Of a stretch of DNA of 64,000 nt, positions 35,935 through 48,300 are shown in pieces. Numbering within the stretch: the first letter of the stretch is position 1; each line of letters opens with the position of its first letter. The notes under the pieces are model-generated. The model had not been told where the DNA came from. It saw only the letters and a list, made by a program, of their open reading frames with translations, and searched no databases. A program made the translations under genes and the position numbers. This DNA is from Rosellinia necatrix. Lineage: Eukaryota; Ascomycota; Sordariomycetes; Xylariales; Xylariaceae. The stretch is from contig JAGYVD010000004.1 of NCBI GenBank assembly GCA_021209875.1, positions 3,695,001 through 3,759,000 on the forward strand, written 5' to 3'.

Positions 35935-36269
35935 GTCTACGGGGTGTAAACTATTATGATGATGTACCCGAGGGAATGTAACGTCCTTGCGAACAAAAAC
36001 GTATGTGGGTAAACTCGAAAGCCGGGAGGGCGATGTGGTGGTATCTCTGGGCTCAGGCGAGGACTAAAGAGTCTGGACCATCAATGTCAAGGGAATTGAC
36101 TGGTGTGGGTAAATGGTATTAATATGGAAAAAGTTGAATGACGAGACCCGAGGACAAGAGGTCATATAGACACTGCATGGGAAGGGGAGCTTAAGGCGGG
36201 ATGTAAGTGCTCGGTTTGAGATATACTTGTAAGTCAAGATGTGCTCTCTTGCCCTCCCACTTCAACCCC

Positions 36270-36346
36270 CATGCTCCATGCTCCATGCTCCATGCCCCAT
36301 GGTCAAGAACCTTGACCTGGACATGGACATGGGACATGGACATGGC
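36270..36346 (+). repeat. Two short tandem tracts (CTCCATG and ACATGG units)
   Basis: CTCCATG units repeat four times at about 36270-36302. GGACAT units repeat at about 36316-36346. They lie about 340-410 bases upstream of the moc3-like start. Confidence 0.85.
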
Positions 36347-37541
36347 CCTCTCTCGACATCCATGCCGTTCAACGGTACCTGTCTTTTCACGACACCACTA
36401 GGAAACAAGCAACGCCTCCGTTGACAACTACATGCCCCCACCGTGTCTAGCGCGCGCAGGTAACGGCAGAGGAGTGAAAGGAGCAAAGGTACACATGCAG
36501 GACCCTCGCGCGGTCATTCATACCCAGCTCAAGAGTTGAGAGATACAGTAGTATGTGTAGTCAGTCAGTCAACGCTCCGAAAGAGCCAGGGTTACCAGGG
36601 CCAGCATGGGCCCGCTAGTGCAGGAGGCGACGACAAGGGTACCCCCGGTCTTGTCTTTCACAGTTCGTTCAGTGGCTCGCGGAAGCAGATGAGATGGTCA
36701 GTAAGATGGCGAACGAAGCTCTGGCAAGCCTCTGGGCTTATCCTGCTCTGGGTCTGGCGCAAAGATCAAGTTCGAGGGGGGAAGGGGGCGCACGACTAAC
36801 GAGAGGGAGGGGAGCGAATGAACGAGATCAGCGGGAATGGTACTTGTCGAGGAGAACGGCGACCGGGGGGAGCCCTGCAGCAATAGGAGAGTGGGCTGCG
36901 ATGCAAAGACGGGGTTTAATGCAAAGACTTGATCGCATGTACCTACATGGTGCTTGATCATTCTCCACCAGGTACTTCAGTCCTGCTCACTTCTCCTCCT
37001 TCAGGCTCCTAAGCAATGAGGAGACGATGAGGGGACGAGGGGCGGATACCACCAAGGCGGCATGGTTACCCAAAGATACCATACCGATACCTACCGACTG
37101 GCTTAGCCTCTTCCAGACTCTACGGTACTTACGAGCACTTACGGGCAGGTACACACACTTGTAGACACAGGTCTGACAACCAAGAGACAGCCGAGGGCTG
37201 TTTTTGAGGCGGCATGTCAGATCAACTACCAAGCAAATAATACTAAACGTGACTCTGGAGCACCAGGAGATTGACGGCTAGCTCGCTGGTTCCGTGGCTA
37301 GATGACCGGCGGCGGTCGACTGCTCTTCCCAGAACTTGTTATCACTGGCGCTTGGCGCTTGGTGCCTATCCAATGTGAGCGCCAAAACTGGGAGAAAAAC
37401 CGGAGAAGCGCCTTTGATGGTGGTGGAGGACTGGTCAGGGCAGAGGTCAGGGGACCGGCGGAGAACAGATGTACCGGCCATACACCACCTACCCAGGTAC
37501 GCTACGGCAACGCTACCAGACGATTGTGCTGGGAGTGTACC

Positions 37542-37594
37542 AGGAGGAGGAGGAGGAGGAGGAGGAGGAGGAGGAGAAGGGGGAGAAGGAGGAG
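37542..37594 (+). repeat. (GGA)n microsatellite
   Basis: About 17 GGA or near-GGA triplets in a row. Confidence 0.9.
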
Positions 37595-39198
37595 CCAGGA
37601 GTGTGGCCGAGGGGTGGTGAGGAGTGCTACTCGTCTGTCCCAATCTAACTAGGGAGTGAGCTCTGTAAGGAGCAAGGAGGAAGATGGAGGAAGGGGAGGT
37701 GGAGGATGGGAAGGGTCTAAGTGTGGCTGATGAAGCTGCCTACTACACGTGTGTACCCCCTGCTGGCACGCACTGCCTAATACTCGTAGTTCCCCCCCCC
37801 ACTAACTAACAGGTTCAGTTATGCACCTGGCGCATGTACTTATCTGGCTATTGTAGATAAGTCACCTATCTAGCACTGTTGGTTAAAGAGATGGTGAAGG
37901 GAAGAAAAAAAAAATAATAATAAAATAGGGTTCACTTTCTGTAACACACTAACTTCCAGCCCAGCTCTTTCCGCCATTCAGTCTACCTGAGTAACCTGCC
38001 TGTTACCCAGAGTCTGCTGTACTCCTCTCTCTTCCTCTTTTTTTTTTGGTTCTGTTGCTATATTAGACATGCATAACTCCAGTGACCACACCGGGTAAGG
38101 CGACAAACACGGGAAAGAATGCGGAACCGCATAGGTTCCTCCGGTGTCATACATAACCATACTACACGATGTATTCATTATTGCCCGGCGTATTTGGAAT
38201 ATGCTCTTAGGCATTTTGTCTATTTTAGTGGGCGTACAACCACGTTGGCGTTGTGGTTAGTATACGCTACACTACACTACACTGCATGGCAACGGTCGCC
38301 GCCGGAGCGCAGCGATGGATGGTCCGTGTTGCCCCTGGCCTACTGTTCCCAAGTTGGCCGGCCTGCTGGGATCTGATTATGGTCGGGACGGGACTCATGG
38401 ATGATGATATGGAAATATCCCTTTCGGTCTCCCTGGTGTTTGCAAGTGTTCTTTTTTTGGTCATATCGATCTCGGCCTCATCCCGGAAGCTCCTCAATGC
38501 CTCATCAATGGCCCCTCAATGCCTCGGTTGGTTTTGCCTCTCGGCCCAGGTCGCATAGCCTCACGAAGGCCTCAACGGCCCCTAAGGATCGCGCATTGTG
38601 CTGTTCGTACGAGAAGTGAAACATCGCAGCGTCCTCATTTGCCCTGTAGCCCCTCTAGGCTCTGGGCTCTAGGGAGCGGAGCGGGGCAGTCGTCTAACTA
38701 CCGACGTCTTATTTGAATGCTGCTGGGACCATGCTGGAATGGCAAGCAACGAGGAGAGGGACAATCCAATCGTGGCGGTGTCGCTATCCCGTCGTCTTGC
38801 CTCCTCTTGAGCTAACATTAGAACCGGCTTTGCGCGAGAGGATTCAGAAGTAGCGCCGTTGGCCATAACGAGATTGCAGCCCCCTGGCCGCCCAGATTAA
38901 GCATCCGAGATCGTCGCACTCTCGTCTGTCAAGAGTGGAACTGTACACTACTTGTATGCTGTAGAAAGGGTCCATTCTCTCGTCGCCCCTGTGCGCCATT
39001 ATGGCTACATGATGGCTAGGTACTGACTGGCCTGACTGGCATGACAATTGTTTCCGTCTGCGTCGGCCGGTACAACTGATCGGGACTCGACGGAACATCA
39101 TGATGATAAGACGAGACAAAAATACTAGCTATGACGAGCATCCATTCAACCGACGCCGCCCGCGGCCACCGCTAGCCAGGTACTGTGGTTAGCCGACG

Positions 39199-39231
39199 GC
39201 GATAGCGACAGCGACAGCGACAGCGACAGCG
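39199..39231 (+). repeat. (GCGACA)n minisatellite
   Basis: About five hexamer units, the first being GCGATA. Confidence 0.85.
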
Positions 39232-40391
39232 CCTAGTTAGTACCTAACTAGCACCTAGCAAAGCGCTTGTTGTAGCTTGGGCGGCATGCACCACGATACC
39301 TAGGTGGGTAAAGTGCATGCAGTGCAGGTACATCGTACATCATAGTATATAGTTACATACATAGGTGGTTTTACGTGGTGGTGTCGACCGGCTTTGCTGG
39401 GGGTTTGGCTGCTTGCAACGTTTGAATTATTCCGAGAGCTGTCACAGCCATCATTGACTTGCAGCGAAGATCCCCAAAGCCTCGTCGGTTAACGGCACCA
39501 CATGCGCAGCGCAGTACACTACATGTGCTGAGGTAGCGCGTGTTAGTGATCGTCGGGCCCTCTTCTCTTTCCTGCCTGGACCTCCGGAACCGCTAATAAC
39601 AGCCAACATATGGCAAGTATAACGACAGCAGGTACCAGCACCAGCTCGCCATCCCCCACTATAATTCGGTCGGCTAGGTGCTACTGGAAGTGGAAGTATC
39701 CCACAATCTGCCCACAGAGAACAGGCGGAGAACAGGCTTCTGAACACAAAGCTACATTAGTTTAGTACCTCGGCTAGCGCATTTTAGTGTTGACGAGCTT
39801 CACCTCGCCTTGGCACACCTACTCGAGAGATAACTTGTCGGCTAGCTGGCCTCGCGACCGGTTATATGCCTCTGCTTACTGTTTGAACCGGTCTTGAATG
39901 GCCTCTGGAATGCTTGACGTCAACATCTCATCTCTGAAGAACGGGGACGGTGCGTTGTTACGTTGTTACGCAGGTACGCAGGTACGCGGGCACGGCAGGC
40001 GGGTTACCTGTTATACAGCGTTGGCGATCGACTAGCCAAACAGAGAAGCACAGCGAACTAGGTAGGTTAGGTTAGTTACCTACTACTACTTGCATTACAT
40101 ATCACATACATACCTAGGGAGTTACTATCTGATTTACGGCCACAACAATCTACTTGTACTACATCTACATACCTACTACGCATTCGTATGCTATGTGCGT
40201 GCGGAAGTGCATGTATGTGCGTGCATGGTGTACCACGGCCATGTGTGGGACGGACTATATACGTCGATCAACGTCACCAGCCTGTTACCCCGCGACACCG
40301 CCATGCGGGCGGCGCTGGATGACCACCGCCATACAACGCGAAGCTGCTGAGCCAGAGCACGGTCATTTGACGCCTTCACATGCAAGTGGGA

Positions 40392-40444
40392 AGCCTGCTC
40401 AGAGCCTGCTTAGAGCCTGCTTAGAGCCTGCTTAGAGCCTGCTC
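40392..40444 (+). repeat. 11-bp tandem array (AGCCTGCTTAG)
   Basis: Four full units and one partial unit; the first differs by one base (C for T at position 9). Confidence 0.9.
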
Positions 40445-41285
40445 TCCCGGGTTTTCATATATTAAAAGTGCGCTCGTGGACCAACTTGCTGATAACGACG
40501 GGGCCGACTTTGATTGCCTATAGTGCTCCGCGATTATAGCTTCCACCGCTAAGAGCAAGAGCCGGCCCCCGGCGATAAGGACCTGGGCTCTGCGTGACTG
40601 GAGGCGATGGAGCGGCGTCTTGTGTGGGAAGCACTGACTATCTGCCGTTTGCTATGATCGGGTCGCCAAGTCCCGAGCATCGGTAAGCGTGCAACAAACT
40701 TGTGGGAACTTCATTTCAATATCATACTACCATGCAGCCGGTCTTCGACATTGGGGTTGGCTTGGGGTTGGCTTGGGCGGGAGGAGGAAGAGAGGAAGAG
40801 AGGAAGAGAGTGGGCGTGAGAGCGTGCGAGAGGGTGCACGTTAGCGTTTATTAGTCAGCGTGGGCAATGTGCTCGCTGCTACTATATATCAACAGGCCGT
40901 CGAGGAGGTGGGCAATTAATATGCCGTCGGCCTGAGGAGGGAAGTCGACGGTCTAGTGTATTTGATGACAGCTTCCAGCGTATCCAATAGCCCGGCTCCC
41001 GCAAGCTGACGAGATATTGACGTGAGGTTTTTAATATATGATAATCAACGTAGCACGCATGCATGCCCCCAAGATGGTGGGCGCGTTTGTACTCGAACGT
41101 CCCGGTCGAGGGGTGGCCGTCATCACGAGATGTCTCCCCCAGGGCCTCGTCAAGCGCGGGTGTGTGCATGCGCGTAGCACAAGGTCTTACAGGCGTCCCT
41201 GAATTAGACATCTTCTTCTTCCGGCGACGTCAGTTGGTAGACATGCTGCCGGGTCGCTGACGTGATTTGCTACCTACCACTTGGT

Positions 41286-41324
41286 AGTCAGTCAGTCAGT
41301 CAGTCAGTCAGCCAGCCAGCCAGC
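41286..41324 (+). repeat. (GTCA)n passing into (GCCA)n
   Basis: About six GTCA units directly followed by about four GCCA units. The change is a single transition inside the unit. Confidence 0.9.
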
Positions 41325-43078
41325 GTGCGTAACTAGTCTAGAGCTTACAGCTACTCGGTCACACGGGAGTTGGGAATTAGATTGGTGGCAGGGAGCCATA
41401 TCGCCAACCTAACAGCCTCGGCAGACCCTGTGCTGCAGGCCCTGACAAAACTGCGTCCCATTCCGTTCTGTTCTTGTCCAAGTGCATCTTACTACGTACA
41501 AAAGAAGCATGTATCGAAATAACAGATAGTGGCTGGCTGGCCGCCCAGGTGTGGGTTGAGTGTGTATGGATGTATGGATGTATGGATGTCTGAATGTGAT
41601 GTACGTAGGATGTCTCTAGGTTAGTATGGAGCGATGGAATGGCTCCCGTGTCGAGATGCCCTGTAATCGTCATGATAAATAACAAATGGGCGAATCAGCT
41701 TCGCCGCAGCTTTGTGCCAAACCTTTAATTGCGACCTGCTTCCCAGGCTTCCATCGAGCTTCCATCGTTATCTTGAACCCCCATCGTCGCATTCCATGCA
41801 GCTCCTCCTTCCGGACATCCACCGCCAGTCTGTCAAGGAGCTTAGGGGCAAGCCACCTACATCAGTGGTCTTCCCTTCAACCACGATGCATCACCGGGGT
41901 ACCCCGATTGATGTAGTTGCGATGAGCTTCTCGGGCGTTTAGCCACGAAGGGCAAAGTTGACCACATCCTGGGCTTCTGCTTCCTGCAGCTAGATATGCT
42001 AGCTCCCCCCTGGCCAGGGAGCATCAAACTTGAAGCCGAGAATGATCTGCAAAAGGCGTGCTCGTCTTGTCTCCTCGAACATCTGGGATGAATGAAGCTC
42101 GCGGCGCCTCCCGATTGTCTACCAACCCGGGCAGTTTTCCCATCCAACCCGGGCCGCCCTTACATCGTGGGGTGTAGATACGGATACGAAGTGCAGGCTT
42201 GGTGGTGGGTGGCCGGCGTGCTGGACGGCTTTCGCTCCTCATCGCCAACAAAACGCCCATCTCGGTCGTTCTTCGACACGACCTCGAAACACCCAAATAG
42301 AGAGAAGCCCTAGTCCGCTGCATTCATCGTCTTCAGCTTCCCCGGGCGCCCGGCCTGGACGCTATAGCCGCACTACTTACACTAGGCATGTATGCCTTGC
42401 CTTTAACTGCAATCTCGGCCGTACGCATTATTCAATATCAGATTGGCGTTTACTAGCTTCGGTATTCTCACTGCGCGGGGCGTCTATAACAGCATGACCC
42501 GATACGCCCCCTACAGAGTGCTATGATGCATGAAGCAAGACTTCGGAGCATTATTGTTATTGCAGGCTAGTCACATAAACTAGCTTGGTGTACTAACTCA
42601 CCGGCCTTGGTAGGTATCTCCCCATACTCAGAAACTCTGGAGCATGTACACACGGTACCTACCCACTATCGAGGTAACACGCTAGGCACAACTTCGACAC
42701 CGTATGAGTTACCTACTTGTAAGTGCCATTACACGTGTCGTAGTATAGGGCGCCGTTAGATCGAACTAACTAAGTACTATGTAAGATATTGACTAACCTA
42801 AGCCAGCGCAAAATCCGTGGCATGAATTGAATTGTCTATGACATATCCAGTTGGGTACCCGGCCGATAGATTACGTGCCAGAGATTGAATGGAGAAAGGC
42901 ATTTATGTTTCTAACATCTATACTTAGTATAGCCGATCCGATACGACGCTACAATAACGAGCGATGCGACTGTGGGCAGGCAGCTAAAGCTAGGGAAGCG
43001 TATATGTATGTATGCAGATTAGGCAGTGTACCTAGATACTTAAGAGGCTTGCATCAATCACGCCATTATATGTATACA

Positions 43079-43145
43079 CGCATACATACATACATACATA
43101 CATACATACATACATACATACATACTTGTACATACATACATACAT
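43079..43145 (+). repeat. (ACAT)n microsatellite
   Basis: About sixteen CATA/ACAT units with one interruption (CTTGTA). The overlapping His-Thr-Tyr-Ile frames are artefacts of this tract. Confidence 0.92.
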
Positions 43146-43815
43146 GCGTATACACATACACATAACACCCGACTCCAGCCCCTGTCCCGCTTAATACCCA
43201 GATTAACTGGACGGGAGTTAAACGAGGTGCAAACGAAGAATGTCCCCGACCCGCATTCGGCCCCATGATGGACAGGCTTCGCTAGTAAACTACTTGATCA
43301 ACCACTTCTGGTCTTAAAAAAAAGAACAAAAGATAAAATAAAAAATAAAAAAGGGACGACTGAATTAACTGATTTGATAGGCGACTGAACCCCAACGAAG
43401 GCTGCAATAGGTATGCTGCTCACTGCAATGCGACGCCGCTTTGCTGCGGCATGTTTTCTTCGCAACCTTCTCGAAGGCTTCCGCATCTGGTCTTCCAGCC
43501 GTGCAGATGACCACCTCCGTTTGCGACTTCATTCCGCCCCCGTACTATAGGCTGACGACCCTGTCCACGCTAAGTCGGGTATTGCTTGGATTCCAGATAC
43601 CCGTGAGATCGGTGTCTGCCGAGTGTCAACACGACTTAGGTGGTATAGAAGCTACGCAAGGCAGAAGATAACGTGGGCGGTCAATAAGCGTGCGAGCCTC
43701 TCCTCGTGCCACCATCGCAAACAAACCACTGGCACCAACAACACATGCGCCGCGCGCCCGGGGCTTGTCTACCAAGGCATGTATAGCGATTGTCGTGGGA
43801 TCGCTTGCATACCTC

Positions 43816-43855
43816 GGTAGGTAGGTAGGTAGGTAGGTAGGCAGGTAGGTAGGTA
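43816..43855 (+). repeat. (GGTA)n microsatellite
   Basis: About ten GGTA units with one GGCA. The unit matches the TAGGTAGG motif dispersed throughout the window. Confidence 0.92.
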
Positions 43856-46800
43856 TGTGCGTACTTACCGTTATATCGACCACTCGCTACACCATCGCTA
43901 ATGGCGTTAACCCTCCCATTATAATACACAATAGCACGCCCACATATGTGCATGCGCCTCCGGACACAATTGACACATGTAACCTAGATGATACCGTACG
44001 CACGCACATGCAAGCATAGTGCATGTGGAATGTGGAATGTGGAATGTAGGACTCGATTCTCGGGTCAAATGGCTTCAGCAGTCGGGTCACAGATGCAAGG
44101 GAACAGGAACCAGGCGGACCGAGGGCTTCGGCGGTGATTGAGTGTACCCAAAAGGTATCATCTTTCGAGAGTCGCCCGCGGTGCGGTACCTGTTTGGGTA
44201 CGTACCTGCCTACACCCATGCATGCACATACCTCCAGACAAGCTTCGGATTGTGACCGTGAGTGTAGGTATATACTGCTGGTGCCCGGGGCATATCAATG
44301 CTCGTAGTAATGACCCGCATTGATATCTCGTAAAAATGACAAACAGGAAGACGTCGTACGGCCCCCAATCGGTATTTTGCACATGCATGTTGTATGGGGT
44401 TATGGAATTTACGATGGATATGATCAGGACCCAGGGCGGAGCTCCTGAACCCCGCAGGGGGAACTAGGGAACATGCCCGAAGCCACAGGTCGGCCAGCAA
44501 GGGCTAACCTTTCAAGTGGCTTGATCAGTTGGGGGAAGAGGGAGAGGCAGGTACTTCGGGGTACCTGGTGCAAGGTACCGGCGCTCTTGGCCGTGGGCGC
44601 TAGAAGGGCAGAAGAAGCCTGCATAGAAACGAGCTAAGGTACGGCAGGAGGTGTGGTGTACACTCGCTACCTGCGGTGGTGGTGTACACGACGGTAAACC
44701 CTCTGCGGCTGCACTCCTCAGGGCAGAGGTCCAGGGCTTGGTCTGCCGGACATGTCAGTACCGTGACAAGCTCTGCTGGGCGACCGCCTCTCCCGCTGCG
44801 TCGACCAATCCCGCCTGCGGGAGCACGCCAAAGCGGGTACCCGATCGCTTTGGGGCAGAGCCGAGCAAGGTTGATAAGGTTGCTGGCCTAGCTCGGAACG
44901 AGATAAGACTACGACCTTGCCAAGGGTCCGTTGCGGGTCTGCGCTACCCGGGCACATCGTTTTTGTCAAGCGCCTCGGCTTGATCAAAAGTTCACAACGC
45001 AAACTCGTGCAAGTGGCTCATGGCGAGCCCTTTGTCGTGTCGATCTGTGCTTTCCCTGCCCCGTTTCGCCCGCCCAGGCGCGTGCCAGTAGGTAAGTACA
45101 CTGGTCGACGCCGGTGGGTTAGCTGAGCGGGATGGTTGATGACGGAGATGATATGTTAGTACCGTGCCTCTGATGTCTGGCTCGGAGGTCTAGACCACCG
45201 GCAGCCGTCGTCGTCGAGGTGTTGAAATACAGACAAACCTACCGACGGCTGTTTCTCTTATTTCTAGAGGCCTCAGGCCCGATCGTCCCTTGACGGCATG
45301 CGCGCCTGGCATTGACACTACCACCAGACGCATCCCACTGCCAGCCCTAGGTGTGCTGCGACGTTGGGCAGAGACACCCTTTTCCAGCATACCCCCTCCC
45401 CCTCCCTCCCTCCTCCTCATCGAACCACGCACAGATCGCTTGCGGTAGTCACCGAAACGCCGTCGAGGGCCCGATAAAGACACCAACTTTTACCTCATTT
45501 TTTTGTCACACTCTTCCGATAACCAAGCTTGTATGGGGGTCCGCATGTGGTCGCTCGTCACACATGCTGCGAGGGAGACACTTCGTGAAGCTTGCTAATT
45601 TACCTCGCCCGATAACACCAGCAATGCCCTTGCACTGGGATGACTGGTATCTTGACTACTAACTAGTAGGGATCATACGCCGGGATTGATCGCTCTCGTC
45701 TCGGCACGAAATTCACAAAATGCGGATGGGTTGTTCAGCGTGTTCTGTCTCTGCTGCCATACCCTCTCCTCAGCACAGCCATTTCTTTGGTCGAAGGTCT
45801 ACCGCCACCTCCAGGTGCCAGGTACGGCGGTTTAAGCGCCAAGGTACATTTTCCCATTTGGGTAATTCTAGTCGGTTTTCAGGGACCTTGCTTCCACTTG
45901 ACCTTGGTCGTGTCCTCGCTCATGACTCGCAGCTTGTGGCGTCGATTCGTCCCCGCCACATCCTTCCCGTGAAGCAACCGGCGGGGTAAGAACAGGAAAT
46001 CCTTTCTTGTATAGTTACCCGTCGTGTTGTTACTTACCATGCAACAGTAGTAGCAGCCGTACGAGGAGGTTATGTGTATGTCGCGGGAGTAACAAACCCT
46101 CACCAGTACTTTTCTCAACACGGGGTGAATACATCATCCCGCCTCCATCCATTTCCAAGTTGTTGGTGAATCAGAACATGTAGAAAATGAGCCCTCATTG
46201 GTTACACCGAACACATCTCAACGTGACGTTACATTCCAGAAGCCTTGGCATCTTCAGTGGGCACACGCGCTTTCGCCAATCCTCCAATCAGCGACTGCTA
46301 CGGATCAAACGGTCACAGGGCGGTATTGAAGCGCACTAGGTACTCGATCGTAAAGAAGAATCGGCTCCAGGTGAATTCGCCGAGTGACAGGCGATCCCTG
46401 CTACTTGTAGACACACCGAACCGAGCGGTCTGAGCCGCCGCTGGGGTCTACATACATACCTATATACATACCTATATACATACGTACATACATACTTCCA
46501 AGTATGTAGATTCTATCCAGATTACATTATCGCGCACGTCGCTCGGTATCTACACACGTACACATTCCAGCGAGACGGCCAGCAAACATTTCAGAGAACC
46601 GCCCGGGATCAGCTGCCATCCGGCTCACGAAGCCTACTTGCAGCAATGCAGATCATCCATCGGCCGCATACCAAAGTATTGTGGGTGTCCCACCTTCGAG
46701 CATGCTCTAGGCGACATGCAGGAGGCACACAGGACAGAGTACATGCTCAGCATGCACATGACGATATAGAACAAGGCAGCAATGGCGCTGTGTGACTGAT

Positions 46801-46990
46801 GCGGCTCAACATCGACTTGCGCGATATTCAAGTATCCATGGTTCCCCGACCTACGGCGCGGTATCGTATCACTAAATCCAACACGGATCTGGGATGTACC
46901 CGCATGTCGCACACCGTCGGTTAACAATCCCCCAAGAGAATGTCGGTGCCCCAAAATCCGCATAATCCGTCACTGTACGCCCCCGTCAGT

Positions 46991-47054
46991 ACGATTTGAT
47001 GCGGTTTGGTGCGATTTGATGCGATTTGATGCGATTTGATGCGACCTGATGCGG
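46991..47054 (+). repeat. Decamer tandem array (GCGATTTGAT)
   Basis: Six consecutive ten-base units. Units three to five are identical; the first, second and last differ by one to three bases. Confidence 0.92.
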
Positions 47055-48066
47055 AACATCTTACAGTGACCGCCAAGTCGCAATTGAACACGGAATAACT
47101 ACCATGATTTACATCCATGTGGCTATTCTTGCCCATACTAACCTCAAATCAACTCGTCGTATGGCCAGCCAGCCCAGCCAAAGAATTACGTCCGATGGCA
47201 GTGCTTATTTATTCCGACTCCAAGTGGAACCATCGTCGACGCCACAGCCTCGGCAGCCTCGGTAGCCCCGTCACCACGTCTCTCTGGAGCGCGTGGCTCG
47301 GATAGGTCGGTAAATTTCGGAATGAAACTCGTGCTGTGGAACGCTCTCCTCTTTCTGGTATGCGGCCGTGTTTAGTAAGGTTACAACCCGTACTGCGCAA
47401 GGCACGAACCAGCCTGATCAATGAGTGGGGGCCACATGAGGATGTCGGTCAGTGGGAGGGAATGGTTTAAGATGCTCACGGCGACGGCGGTCGCCATAAC
47501 CATCCATCATCCCACCGGGAAGACCGTTCGATTATTTGTCGTTCATGGTCCACCCCCGATAAGCTAGAGGACCAGAAACTCCCTTAGTTTGGGATTTCAG
47601 GCCGTTGGTCGAAGTGCTGGCTTGCAACACAGACATAATGCTAGGTTAGGGTATTTGTCTTGACCCGTTCCTGATCCTTCGACCACCAGATTTATTGCCA
47701 GCACCAGCGCCATGCGGTATCCCTCTGTGGCTAGTGACTGACTGGGGTATGTATGTCTTCGGGTATTGATCGGCATGCCGACTTTGGTGCAGTCGCCAAG
47801 AAAAGGTGAGGGAATCTAACGAATGACTCCCTATACCCGTGATAATAAATCATCGTCAGCAATGCATTTCAGATATCAATACACACCATGCAGGCGATAG
47901 TTTTTTTTTTTTATCCTGCCAAATCTGTATCCGACATTAGACCGACTTAACCTGGGATGATCCTGCCTGGGCTGCAAACTGAAGGACAACATCAACCAGC
48001 CACCCTTTAGAGAACGCCAAAAACGCGAAGTAGATGCATCTTGGCATCAACAACCCCCTTCCCTCT

Positions 48067-48300
48067 CATTCATTCATTCATTCATTCATTCATTCATTCA
48101 TTCATTCATTCATTCATTTATTTATTTACTCATTTATTTATTCATTTATTTATTCATTTATTTATTCATTTATTTATTCATTTAATCCTACATACATACA
48201 TGTGTGCATACATACACACATACACACATACACACATACATGCATGCATGCATGCATGGCTGGGGCGCATGCATACACACACATGTATACACATGGGATA
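48067..48300 (+). repeat. Compound CATT / TTCATTTATTTA / ACAT satellite
   Basis: Three adjoining simple repeats: (CATT)n at about 48067-48120, units of TTCATTTATTTA to about 48184, and an ACAT/ACACAC/GCAT mixture to about 48300. The frames running through it are Ser-Phe-Ile-His repeats and are not genes. Confidence 0.93.

Noticed and set aside
1..36000. A secondary-metabolite cluster suggested by three C6 regulators, an MFS transporter and a 2OG oxygenase
   Set aside because: No core enzyme (PKS, NRPS, terpene cyclase, DMATS) or P450 is present, and housekeeping genes (MKT1, NOP16) are interspersed.
43079..43145. CRISPR-like spaced repeats
   Set aside because: The repeats are contiguous microsatellite units without unique spacers, and the genome is eukaryotic.
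43066..43266. Open frames with Met-Tyr-Val-Cys and His-Thr-Tyr-Ile repeats
   Set aside because: Translation of the ACAT microsatellite in both directions.
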